The position numbers were made by a program, and so were the translations under genes. 64,000 bases of DNA from Siphonodentalium dalli (Eukaryota > Mollusca > Scaphopoda > Gadilida > Siphonodentaliidae): contig CP136066.1 of the NCBI GenBank assembly GCA_032622095.1, positions 193,368,816 to 193,432,815 on the forward strand, read 5' to 3'. Positions 41,230 to 51,434 of this stretch are shown here, piece after piece (within the stretch, counting starts at the first letter, position 1; each line of letters begins with the position of its first letter). The notes under the pieces were generated by a model that made no database searches, was not told the origin of the DNA, and saw nothing but the letters and a program-made list of their open reading frames with translations.

Positions 41230-41771
41230 TTAACCTTTTATGATGGCAGCTGCGCTGGGGCAGCATTAAAGATCATGTGCCAGTACATTCTCTTATATAT
41301 ATGTGAGTCGCATATATAAGAGAATGCATTGGCTTTTTAAGGTAAATTTTGTTAGGACAATGTATTCTCTTATATATGCGAGGCTCCCTGTGAGAGACTT
41401 ATATTAAGAGAATGCATTGGCACAGGTGCTGCATTTTATTAGTTACTTAATCAGTCAACTCTACCAAGAACATGGGGTATGCAACTTTTCAATTCCAGGC
41501 TCAATGGCATGCAAGAACAATTGTGCAGCTCCAAATAGAAGGACTATAACAGTGTCTTTCATGTTGCGTGACACTCATTAAAGTATTTCACAATAAAAGA
41601 CGAGAATAAGTGAGTTCTGAACTCAATTAATGTATTTGAGCAGACTATTGTCTGAATTTGTCTCCTAGTAGCAAGTGCTAAGCTCCTCCCACTATGGCTG
41701 GCTATTGAATTGTCCACTGAATTTCATACTATAAAGCCAATAATGAATTGAGTAGAAGTAAAAATACTCAC

Positions 41772-41869
41772 AATTACGGCCGCCCTCACCAGTTACCTCG
41801 GCTTCAGGGAAGTTCTGCTTGATGGCAGAAGCCAATTCCCTGTACCGAGGGGCGTAACCTCATCCAGTA
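41772..41869 (-). CDS. SELENOW: Selenoprotein W (Rdx family), exon 2 with in-frame TGA (Sec)
   Basis: 98-bp internal exon: TTGTTTTTCAG before 41869 and GTGAGT from 41771 down. The entry base completes a Cys codon begun by exon 1, so the junction reads C-T-G-U-G-Y: the C-x-x-U redox motif, with U encoded by TGA at 41862-41860. It goes on APRYRELASAIKQNFPEAEV and TGEGGRN, the helix and second strand typical of SelW (GYxPRYxxL...FPxAxVxG). The last base starts a Ser codon finished by exon 3. Selenocysteine insertion requires a SECIS element in the 3' UTR, which I did not find. Proteins of this family have a thioredoxin-like fold and bind partner proteins through the redox loop; glutathione and 14-3-3 interactions are described for the mammalian form. 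Confidence 0.93.
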
Positions 41870-41879
41870 CTGAAAAACA

Positions 41880-42280
41880 ATAAATACCATTAGACAGTCT
41901 GAAATAATAGCAAGAAGTTGCACACTGTGCTGGAAATTGCCTGGAATACTCCCATTGTGTAAAATTGAAACGCGGGCTAAGTTAAAATAAGCAAAGAAGG
42001 ATAACTCTAAATCGGAAAATGCAAACAACATCATTGGGCATTCTTTTGAAATCAGTCCTGATGGCAAACCTCCATACAAAATTTCATTTGATCTGATATC
42101 TGTGTGGATGGACAAAACCCCCCCAAGATTTCCAGATAACCAAAGGATAACTCTAGAATAGAAAATGCGAACGATGTCACTTGCAAGTTCTCTTTTGAAA
42201 GAAGTTGTGATCACAATGGCGAACCTTCATACCATATTTCATTCAGATCTGACAACCCATGGCTTCAGAGGCGCATGATA
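41880..42280. repeat. Dispersed ~165-bp repeat units in intron 1
   Basis: Two units share GGATAACTCTAxAATxGxAAA, ATGxxxACxxTGTCA, TTTGAAAxxAGTxxTGAT and CCTxCATACxAxATTTCATT. Same family as 28120-28430. A 15-base G run follows at 42282. Confidence 0.6.
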
Positions 42281-42325
42281 AGGGGGGGGGGGGGGGCCCA
42301 TGCCCTCAGTTAAGGAGGGGACAAA

Positions 42326-42482
42326 CAGTATTGCCCTAAATAATCAACTCCTTAACCACAGCGGAATTATGGGTAACTTTTCAGGACTTAGTCGGAAATA
42401 TGGCTTGTTGCCATTCACTGAGAGCTTTCCGATGAATGGCAACAAGCCATATTTCCGAGTCAATTATTTAGGGCATTACTGT
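42326..42482. mobile_element. Tc1/mariner-like hairpin MITE, shortened copy
   Basis: CAGTATTGCCCTAAATAATC at the left, AATTATTTAGGGCATTACTG-TA at the right. The return arm lacks the CTAAATCCTGAAAAAT part. The left TA is mutated to AA. Confidence 0.8.
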
Positions 42483-42489
42483 AACTGGT

Positions 42490-43183
42490 ATCAATTAACC
42501 CTCTGAAAAAATAGACTGAATCAGCAAATTCTTAATAACTTATGACTCTTTTGTTTTATAATTTTACTATACTAACAATGCCATCTATGTTGAGTATTGG
42601 ATGGCCCGTGCCTCGTGAGTGCTACCAACACTAGTTATACTCATGAACAAAATTGGATATTTAAAGGTGCTCTTAAAATATGGTGTGCCCCCTGCCCTTT
42701 TCATCTTACGACACCCCTGCATGGCTTAGATATCTGCGCGTATGGACAAAAAATCCTTCTAATATTGAAATAATATCTCAGAATAATGCCTATATAAATG
42801 CCTGGTTTACATAGCATCTCAATCAAATAAGAATACAGTGTTGTAGTGCTCACAGAACAAAAAGTCACATATGTAAATTAATAAATACACTGCATTGTTG
42901 TGATTTATAGGAAACAGATTACAGATGCCCTGTGTTTAGTTTTAGTGCGTTTATTTGAGATATGTTTGTCATGCTATTTGGTAATGCCTTCATTACTTCA
43001 CCAATTTATAAATTCAATTAAAACCATATTTTTGGTACCGGTACTTTAAGTCCAGTAACTGTGTCTAAACATATCAATGTAAATGATTTACATTCCTTTA
43101 TATAAGGAATACAAAAGTTACAAAACTTACCAAACATACTTTTATAGCAATTTTACGCACAGAAGTGAAATACTCTTTATTGT
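42490..43183. other. Intronic sequence, unassigned
   Basis: Part of selenoprotein intron 1. 43010-43080 resembles one arm of the fold-back at 48127-48239 (AATTAAAACCATATTTTTGG and CAGTAACTGTG). Nothing else recognised. Confidence 0.45.
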
Positions 43184-43187
43184 TTAA

Positions 43188-43520
43188 CCCTTTACCCAAC
43201 AAAACGGCCAAATAAAGCTTCAACAGCCTAAAATATCTTCGGTCTGTCTCAATAGAACCATACAAATATGGATATCATTGGAACCGGCTCATTGACCACA
43301 TTGTGATGGTTACAGTTATGCCCTGTGCCAATGCATTCTCTTATATATGCGAGTCGATCATAGGTCGCCTCGCATATATAAGAGAATGCATTGGCCTAAA
43401 AAAAATTAACAATTTTATGTGTTAAGCCAATGCATTCTCTTATATATGCGAGGCGACCTATGGTCGACTCGCATATATAAGAGAATGCATTGGCACAGGG
43501 CCCTTCTGTTGGGTAAAGGG
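43188..43520. mobile_element. TTAA-type MITE (CCCTTTACCCAAC family), copy 7
   Basis: Flanked by TTAA at 43184-43187 and 43521-43524. Palindrome modules 43328-43394 (one change) and 43427-43493, spacer shortened to about 30 bp. Long arm on the left, as in copy 1. Confidence 0.85.
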
Positions 43521-43524
43521 TTAA

Positions 43525-44790
43525 TACCATTAGTTTATATATGAAATAGATAGTACTAATTACGGAGATCTTCGTTGGCGCATTATTTAATATCAATTCA
43601 ATTCGATATGGTGGTCCAAATCCTTTCAAGAATAGTTCATTTCATTTACACATCAACACACCCTTAAACAGGTCAGGGTGAACCACTGATCGATCTATAA
43701 CAGCCCGATCAGGCTAATAAAATAGATTGATTGGTCTTCCGTGCTCACTGTTGTTAGACAGAGAACTCTAAATTTCTTGAGTATTTAAATTTTGATTGTT
43801 TGAAGATTTGTACATGTTTGTATATATTCTCAGTAGATGAATATTCTGTGTCTTTCATTAGCCCCGCCCCCCCCCCCCAAATATGGTTGTTTCAGGTTAC
43901 CCAACCCTACCTATCTAAACTTGTTCATTGAATTTAAAAAAAAAAATACCTGAACCTAACTTGAGCACTGATTTCACAATATCTCTATCAGATATTTGTT
44001 TTTGTACAGCAAGGTATATTCTGCAATCAGTTTCTAGTTGTGTTCAGGTACATGTAAGTCCATCATATTTTATATATATATATGTAGGGTAGCCTAATAT
44101 TAAGTACAGCAACTGAGGGGATTTTCTTTCATGCAAGGTTATCGTTATGAAACCCATATATACCGGTAATATAATATGACGTAATTGGGGTCAGTTATTT
44201 CAATTGTTTCATTTACATTGTGGTGGATTTATTTAATATTCAATCTCCTACTTTTGCAGTCCAACAGTTCTAAGTTCATGACATCTGGTGTAATAATGAG
44301 TCAGTGATTTCTTGAATATCACCAAAATTTCATGTACTAATGAGAATAAAAAAAAAAAGATATAATAATTCCCTATTTTTTCTGGCAGGCAACCTGAAAC
44401 AAGCCTTTTTTTGGCCTTAGTTTCAAAAGAAATATTAAGAATTTTTGTTTTCTTTCTTCACAGTATTGGACTATTGGTTGATAGCACAATTTAGAGTGAC
44501 TCCCCTTATCCCAGATACATTCGGGCTGTAAACAGGTCAGGCACATCTTAAATTCATCTATTATAGTGATATTTAACTGTTATAATTGAATTTGAGTGCT
44601 AAATGCACATTGTTCCTGTTTTGAAGGAAACTTTGTGATCGCGCATCCCAGTTAACAGAACTAGAAACTCCAATTCAATCTTACATATGCTTTAATATTT
44701 ACATATATACTAGTCTATATACTAATATAGTCTTTGATAATCCTAATATTTCCCATATGGTCTGGCGACAACTGGAGTCAATCCAGCACC
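43525..44790. other. Intronic sequence, unassigned
   Basis: Part of selenoprotein intron 1. Simple-sequence tracts (C run near 43863, A runs near 43939 and 44350, TATATATA near 44070). No coding or RNA signal. Confidence 0.45.
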
Positions 44791-44798
44791 ACTGCACT

Positions 44799-45928
44799 TA
44801 GAGTTTAATATTTCCCGGTTTATTTTAGAAAACGGAACCGGGACATTTTTCATCCCTGGATCCGGGAACCGGGAAAATTCCCGGTTTATTTGTTGACATC
44901 ATATTATGATAATAACTTACTGCCGAATGTCAAAATATATACACAACATGGTTTTAATGCAACATCTCTTTAATTACTTTTAAAACTTACAGTTGAACAA
45001 CAAAGTAACACGAGAATCTTGCCGCATTCTTGCGCCATTTAAACAAAAATAAACACATGATTGATTTTCACAGTTCATAGTCAAATCGTACTGTAGTTTA
45101 GCGTACCGTACCGTTAATGTCATCAATTTAGCAGCATCAACGAAGACTCGATCACCCTTAAGTGAAAGTTCGTTAAGCAACCGTCTGTTTTACGTAGAAG
45201 TTTTGCGATAGAACTTCCGTAAAAACAGAAGGTTGCTTAAAGAAATGTCACTTAATCGTGACCGAATCTTCGTTGAAAAAATTTGCCATCACTCGAGAAG
45301 CTACGCTCGGACGCCACAGATGTCAGTTTGCCTGTTTTCAGGGCTTCATATAGGAAATTTTAAGTTTTCCGTCCGCACGTTGTTCGCTTCGTACAATTTA
45401 AACTCTGCAGCGAATCCTTAAGCGACCTTCACACAGCTTCGCAAACTCGCAACGTTCGGTGCAACCGTGCAAGGTCATTTGAAATATACAACACTCTCTA
45501 GACTCTAGATCAAACAAGTCCCCGACAAACGGAAAAGCCGCGTCAGTAATGCCATCATGTCGCAGACTCGCATTAATGAGTTTGACCTCAAACGGCGAGT
45601 GAGACAATGTTGTCAATTTCACTGTGTCTGTTTATATTAGTAACACTATCAATGCCGGCCATTCCAGGGTTTCCCAAAAACGTTATAATTACGTGCAGAC
45701 TGCAGTTAACACTAGATATGACGGTAACGAATCTAATGATCAAACGATATATACATGATTGTGCTTAAAACGTACATATACACACTATTAAATACACTAT
45801 GTTCCGACTCAAATCGCATCACAACGGACGTTTTACATTTCCCGGTTCCCGGTTTTGAAAATCCGGATTTCGGGACTTGTCAATTGGAAATCGGGAACCG
45901 GGAATTCCCGGTCCCGAATTAAACTCTG
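44799..45928. mobile_element. hAT-like element, 1130 bp, 8-bp TSD
   Basis: Ends TAGAGTTTAAT and ATTAAACTCTG, flanked by ACTGCACT at 44791-44798 and 45929-45936. Subterminal CCCGGTTCCCGG / GGGAACCGGGAA palindromes stand at both ends, and a central fold-back lies at 45140-45290 (AAGCAACCGTCTGTTTTACG and inverse). It has no hAT transposase frame, so non-autonomous. Confidence 0.85.
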
Positions 45929-45936
45929 ACTGCACT

Positions 45937-47358
45937 GTTCACATATTGGAGTGACTGTCTTGTACCGATCTCTTAAGGATGGCTTCACAACACCACCTTC
46001 TCCTCCGCATTCAGTGAAGGATCTAGGTATTTTTTGGGGACACCTGTTTTTTTGGGCAATGATATGCCAAAAGGCATAACCTGAAGGCCTGAGCGGAGGA
46101 ATGTTTGGGAAGGGTGACTCCCTGATGATGGTGGGGGTTCGCCCCCTGGAAAATTTTTGAAAATCCATTGCATTTAGAGCTAATCTAAGGCTCTTTGAGT
46201 CAGTATTTTGAATTTTACTGAGGTCAATTTGATCAAGTTTCTCAAGCATAACTTTGGAATTTTTATGTATGTATGGATTGGAAATGCTTATACTTTATTG
46301 TCAAATATCTTTTGGTAACAATGGTTCAATGGATTATACTTATCCTGCTTGAAATGAGACTTGCCATTATCACTCTAATTCATAAATAGGCTATTTTATA
46401 AAATTCAAGTGAGACACATACCGTACATAATATACTACATGTACATGTAGTACAGAAATACTACATGTACATGTAGTACAGAAACAATGTACATGTATTA
46501 AGGTAGTAATGACTATATATGGTACTAATCTCTATGTTAATTTTTCATTTGGTATTATGAGATCCCACTTGATAACCAGGTTGATTCGATCAATTTGTTA
46601 ATGTTACTGTGCTGTAATTGATTGAAATACTGAAGTCTGAACGCTGAATGATAACATACCTGAACTCAAATTATTTGAAGTTTTCACAGATGAAAGCTAG
46701 ATAAAGCCAAACATACTTTACAGTATGATTCCAACTGTTAAACTTAAATCTTTTTGTAAACTTAAATTTCTTATGTCAATATATATAAATATATAAATGT
46801 TTTGCATATTGTTGTGATATGAATTGGGACCTAATTTTTTTTGTTGTAATGTCAATAAAAAGTTTAGGGTCGGGGGTTTAAAATAGGGTCGGTCGGGTTA
46901 GTGGAAACAAACGTATTTTTTTTTTTAGGCCTTAGTGACTTTATAGAGCCGATATCGCAGAAAACATTGAATTAATTACTCTGGAGAAATTCCATGATTG
47001 TAATTGGCGCAAAGCAAACTCGCCCACAAAGTTCCTTAAATAATTTAATCTCGAGCTGGGTCCTTTGCCTACTGACGAATAAATTATCAAGGAACTGGTA
47101 TTAACAAATAAATATATTCCCTGCAGTATTTTCCCCGACTTTATAACTTATAAGGTTTCCTGTCAACAAATCAAAAAGCTCCAAGGTTTTGTACTGGTCT
47201 AATATGATCTCTATTGGCATTAGTCAGAGTACTTAGAGATTCATGGCATGATCTAAATATAACTATAATAGTTGAATTCAGGATGTCATGATTGTGCTTA
47301 ACCTGATGAAAGTGCGATCAGTCTATTTTACTATTTTCAGCCCGATAGGATTAGTATG
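45937..47358. other. Intronic sequence with repeat fragments
   Basis: The minus-strand frame at 45833-46249 covers GGGGGCGAACCCCCACCATC, wording I associate with dispersed repeats, so it is not called a gene. A perfect 20-bp palindrome TACTACATGTACATGTAGTA occurs twice at 26-bp spacing (46433-46452, 46459-46478). Confidence 0.45.
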
Positions 47359-47652
47359 GCTGAAGGGGTCACTCTCACCAAAAAAAGTGCTGACGGGTAC
47401 TAGTAGGCTACACAGGATTTGAAATGTCGTTCTAAATGACGTTCAGTTTTCGTATCTGCCATGATTTCTGTTAGAGAATAATTGTTTACGTTTCAATGAA
47501 TATTAAAATGACTGAAAACAAAATGCTGGGCGCCAGACTTTCATTAAGTAATGGTGATCGTGCCGATCACAAACCCTGTACACACCCTTCAGCACATTTT
47601 CAAACCCTGTGTACCCTTCAGCACTTTTTTTGGTGAGAGTGACCCCTTCAGC
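47359..47652. mobile_element. Mutator-like MITE (GCTGAAGGGGTCACTC), 294 bp, 9-bp TSD
   Basis: TIRs GCTGAAGGGGTCACTCTCAC and inverse; ATTAGTATG on both sides (47350-47358, 47653-47661). Inner GTGCTGAAGGGTACACAGG-type phrases repeat the CTGAAGGG word. Confidence 0.88.
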
Positions 47653-47751
47653 ATTAGTATGCCTAGTATACCGTCCTGCGAAAGCCAGGTTTTGTCACTA
47701 AGGACGTACTAGTACCACATACAGATAGATCTATACTTATAGTTTAATATA

Positions 47752-48088
47752 CCGCTATTCTCAAAGTAATTGACCAGAAAAACGGGGTGATACCCCGATC
47801 GCGGTGATACCGGTAATAAACGGTAGCGGTATCGAGACGGTCATGGCGGTGGAGTTACGGTATTGGGCGATAATTATACAGCTGTCTTTTAGCGGGCACC
47901 GCATTAATTTTGTTGAATACCGCGGTGATTTTCATGGAACTCTTTGAGGGGAGGTATTTGCTCACACATATTGTTCACGTTAACAAGCGGTATCAGTACC
48001 GCGGTATAGGAGGATTCCGCAGTATATTACCGCCATATTAACGGGGTGACAACACGTTATTGGTGGTCAATTACTTTAAGTATAGCGG
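47752..48088. mobile_element. MITE with CCGCTATTCTCAAAGTAATT ends
   Basis: CCGCTATTCTCAAAGTAATT then GACCA at the left, the near-exact inverse at the right. The interior is packed with ACCGCGGTAT, GGTGATACCGGTA and other CCG/CGG words that can pair with one another. The subterminal CAAAGTAATTGACCA is also in the CAGTAATGCCC hairpin family. Confidence 0.65.
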
Positions 48089-48126
48089 CAGATCGATCAG
48101 TGGTTCAACCAGACCACAGTTAGTGG

Positions 48127-48239
48127 ACATAAAGTCCCAAAAATAATTAATCGAGTTTATAAATTCTCCTTAATATAGCAGTGTATCGACTATCGGTTTA
48201 TATAAACTCGATTAAAACCTTATTTTTGGGACTTTATGT
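48127..48239. repeat. Fold-back repeat
   Basis: ACATAAAGTCCCAAAAATA and AATCGAGTTTATA are mirrored by TATAAACTCGATT and TATTTTTGGGACTTTATGT. Confidence 0.85.
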
Positions 48240-48836
48240 GCAGTAACTGTGCCCAGACCTGTTTTATATACATAATACATCGCCCATTACCTGTTATTTT
48301 TGTGTGCTTGGTATAAAGTATGAACGGCAATATCTGGGATTAAATACGACTTGTACTGTAGGTGTTTTTTGGGCTGACTTTTGTACAGAGTCATCCGCCT
48401 CCCCCAAGCCCACCCACCCTGAGTTTATCATTTCTCATACGTTTTGCGAAGTTTGTGTCTTTGTGGTGTAAATCTTTAAATGCCAGTTATTTCTTACAAG
48501 TAATATTTAACGAAATAACGGGCATCTTAGAGTTATCTCTCACTTCGAAACATAAACATTTGGCGCTGTCGTATCTAATCCCATACTATGCCGTATGAAC
48601 ACCCATACCCACGTACGTCCCTGGTTACACATTATCATTGTTGGTAGGCCCTACTAATATTAGGCCAAGTGCATGGATACCGGTACCTCGAAAATAGGTA
48701 ACCGTAAACGACGAAGATGTACGTACGCTACTTCTGTATCTGTATGTGTTTCAGCGCTGGAGCCTCTCGACTGTATTTGCGGGCCCAAATCATTTGGCTC
48801 ACTAGTTAATAAACAATAGATCGATTTCCAACTCAC

Positions 48837-48868
48837 CAATGTTCCACGTGTACGCTGACAGCAACCAT
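48837..48868 (-). CDS. SELENOW: Selenoprotein W (Rdx family), exon 1
   Basis: ATG at 48868-48866 (context ATC-ATG-G) encodes MVAVSVHVEH and the first two bases of Cys, then a GTGAGT donor from 48836. This is the short first beta-strand of SelW (family pattern M-x-(V/I)-x-V-x-(V/I)-x-Y-C). The split Cys codon is completed by exon 2, giving the redox Cys two residues before selenocysteine. The first intron is then 6967 bp and full of transposons. The start is fixed by homology; no other ATG in frame lies nearby. Confidence 0.9.
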
Positions 48869-49330
48869 GATTAGCCGAGATTGGACGTTTTGACCAGTAA
48901 TTGTTGAAAACAGTCAACAGAAAGGCCGCTGCGAAATGCGATTTGCCGATGTAACAATGACTTAGCACATTTTAGTGCGGCTCAAAGTGATAGTCTTAAA
49001 GTTAAACGGACATGTCGAGCTTCAAATTTATTTTTATTGTAATTTGGAACGCGGTATATATAATAGGATAAGTTGTCAAATACACACATAGGTCTATTGA
49101 TATGCTCTGAAAAATACTTGTCATGCACGGTCACATCCATTTTACAGCTGTTAAATTGACATTTAAACGCTCTTTATATCTATTATATCGATCAGGACAG
49201 GAGCGAGACGCTCTTTTCTGTCCCGTGCACCAAACATCGTGTACAAATTTGTATGTTGTATGACTTCATGCGTCTTTCTGTGACATATTAGGAATAATGA
49301 TCGCAAATATGGCAGGTGCTGCTCATTAAG
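48869..49330 (-). promoter_or_regulatory. Probable 5' UTR/promoter side of the selenoprotein gene
   Basis: Sequence upstream of the ATG on the minus strand. No TATA box or initiator could be assigned with confidence; the only support is position. Confidence 0.3.
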
Positions 49331-49335
49331 CACGT

Positions 49336-49336
<1 letters not shown>

Positions 49337-49375
<39 letters not shown>
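49337..49375. repeat. Poly(G) run of 39
   Basis: Uninterrupted G tract; a second one of 13 is at 49471-49483, each directly preceding a copy of the TCTCGATCAGTCGCACTACG repeat. Confidence 0.95.
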
Positions 49376-49376
<1 letters not shown>

Positions 49377-49538
49377 CTCGATCAGTCGCACTACGGACTG
49401 CTTTGTCATGGAGTATAAATAAACCTAGTTTTGTCTCTACCATCGTGGTATTTATTAAGGTGGTGCTACAAGGGGGGGGGGGGGTCTCGATCAGTCGCAC
49501 TACGGACTGCTTTGTCATGGAGTATAAATAAACCTAGT
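49376..49538. repeat. Tandem ~109-bp repeat, second copy split by a transposon
   Basis: TCTCGATCAGTCGCACTACG through GGTATTTATTAAGGTGGTGC is complete at 49376-49470. The second copy starts at 49484, is interrupted after AACCTAGT at 49538 and resumes at 51435, ending near 51478. Confidence 0.85.
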
Positions 49539-50066
49539 CAGGGATGTGGCTAAAGGGTCTCTGCTGGGGGGTGTCCACCTTGGGAATTTCCAACTGCACC
49601 CCCCCCTTGAGTCGGAATCACACCAACACAACGTTTTGCATAATTCCATTTGCACCCCCCCCCCCTTGTACCTCATGCTCAGGCCTAATTTCCTATATAT
49701 TCATTATATTCATAAGCCATGCTTCTATTTTCCCAGTATGAGAACATTAAGATATTTTAACCTGAAAATTGCCCAAAAAAAAAACAACTAGTGATCTAAT
49801 TCCAGACAAATGCACACAGCTACCGACAACAGACCAGGAAACTTTGAAAACTATATACAAGAAAATCGCAAATCCTAGCATCTAGACTGGTCTCAACTGA
49901 AGCTTTCCTAGTGTTGGAAATTTCAAACCTCATGCTCCCCCTCAGGTTGGAAAATTCTTCAACTGATGACCATTTATGTCTACAAGTTTGACCAAATGTA
50001 GTAAAATATTGTTTTGCTAAACTAATTAGCAGTTTTGTATTGGCCATGTGGATGGGGCAATGACAC

Positions 50067-50446
50067 GCAAGGACGCGGATCTTCGATTTTGAAGATCCCC
50101 CGAATATTGCCGAGCCGATTCGGGTATCTCCGGGGGATCTTCAACATCGGAGATCTGAGTATACTTCGCTGTTGTTTTTGTTGATGTTGACTGCAGTTGT
50201 GTGTTTTATTTGATGTTATAATTTACATTTATTTGTGTACTCTGCGATTATACCGTATATATAATAAAGACGAATTAACAATTAGTTAATTATTGAATGT
50301 CATTCAATCATGAATGAAAATTGTTTTTTTTTAACTTTTTAACAATCATGCAGACGATATTTATATACGTCTATAGTTTGACTTTGAACAGACACAGAAC
50401 AGTCAGTTACGGTGGTGTAGAACGCCACCAGACGTTACGAAAAAGA

Positions 50447-50486
<40 letters not shown>

Positions 50487-50858
50487 GCACAAAGCAGCAC
50501 AAAGTAAATAAATAAATTGTTTTGACCGAAATAGTAAAAGTATAATCTACTATTGAAAACATCAATTCCAACATGCTATACTCGTGTTTACTGCACTATC
50601 AAACACTACCTATTTATACAGTGCTTAAATAGGTACACATTTCACGTTTCGACTTGACTGTGGTGTTTGTTTCGGCGAAAAGCATTTATGAAACTTGGCA
50701 TGTAATGATTAGAGTTATGTCCCGTAGCTCGGGTATGTTACAAATTGGGGATCTGTTCGGAGTATGTGCAGAATACACCCAGACGTCAAACCGAGTAATG
50801 CCGAATATCTTTCGGTAGGAATCGGGGGATCTTCAAAATCGAAGATCAGATAAATTGC
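50067..50858. mobile_element. Nested Mutator-like element, 792 bp, 9-bp TSD
   Basis: CAATGACAC flanks both sides (50058-50066, 50859-50867). Ends start GCAA and share GATCTTCGATTTTGAAGATC followed by CCCC in inverted positions; that word is itself palindromic. It contains an A run of 34 (50451-50484). It sits inside the hAT-like element and is therefore younger. Confidence 0.82.
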
Positions 50859-50865
50859 CAATGAC

Positions 50866-50896
50866 ACACCGGGCCGACCATGGTTCGGCCCGGTGT
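50866..50896. repeat. Perfect GC-rich palindrome
   Basis: ACACCGGGCCGAACCATGG-type hairpin: ACACCGGGCCGA pairs with TCGGCCCGGTGT around CCATGGT. Directly follows the nested element's TSD. Confidence 0.85.
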
Positions 50897-51434
50897 GCGA
50901 AAATTTTGAAATCTGAACTAGAAAATCGCAAAATCCTAACATCTAGACTAGCCTCAAGCCTTCCTACTGTTGGAAATTTCAAACCCTACACCCCCACTTA
51001 GGTTGGAAAATTTCCAACTGATGACAATTCCAATGACAATGTTGACCAATTGTATGACAATATTGTTTTCTTAAATTAACTAGAAGTTTTTGACTGGCCA
51101 CGGGGGAGGGACCAGGACACAAGCTTTCCAAGTGTTCGAAATTTCCAACCTGTCACCCCCCTAAGGTTGGAAAATTTCCAACTGATGTCCATTTCTGTCA
51201 AAATTTTTGACCAAAAATAGGAACATATGCAAATATTGGTCGAAAAACAATAAATTCCCCACAATAAATTGTTTTATAATCAAACTACAAGAACATTTTC
51301 AACCTATTGTTGGTGTGAAATTTCGTTGTGGCAGCTATGAAATTTCCAACTATTGAAAATATAGCTCTCTGCTGGGGGGGGGGGGGGTGAGACACCCCCC
51401 ACACCCCCCCTCTAGCCACATCCCTGAACCTAGT

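Larger units (their letters stand above)
49539..51426. mobile_element. hAT-like element, 1888 bp, 8-bp TSD, with nested insertion
   Basis: Ends CAGGGATGTGGCT and AGCCACATCCCTG, the canonical CAGGG hAT start, flanked by AACCTAGT (49531-49538, 51427-51434). It holds repeated GGAAATTTCCAACCTG-type words, C-rich runs and the nested element 50067-50858. No transposase frame survives. Confidence 0.9.

Noticed and set aside
2287-43629. Many open frames of 60-150 codons with the recurring peptides NAFSYICESTIGRLAYI and CILLYMRVDHRSPRIYK
   Set aside because: They are translations of the 67-bp palindrome module and its flanks, on both strands of every copy. They are by-products of a non-coding repeat.
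45833-46249. Minus-strand 138-codon frame
   Set aside because: Partly inside the hAT-like element end and otherwise over repeat wording (GGGGGCGAACCCCC); no domain.
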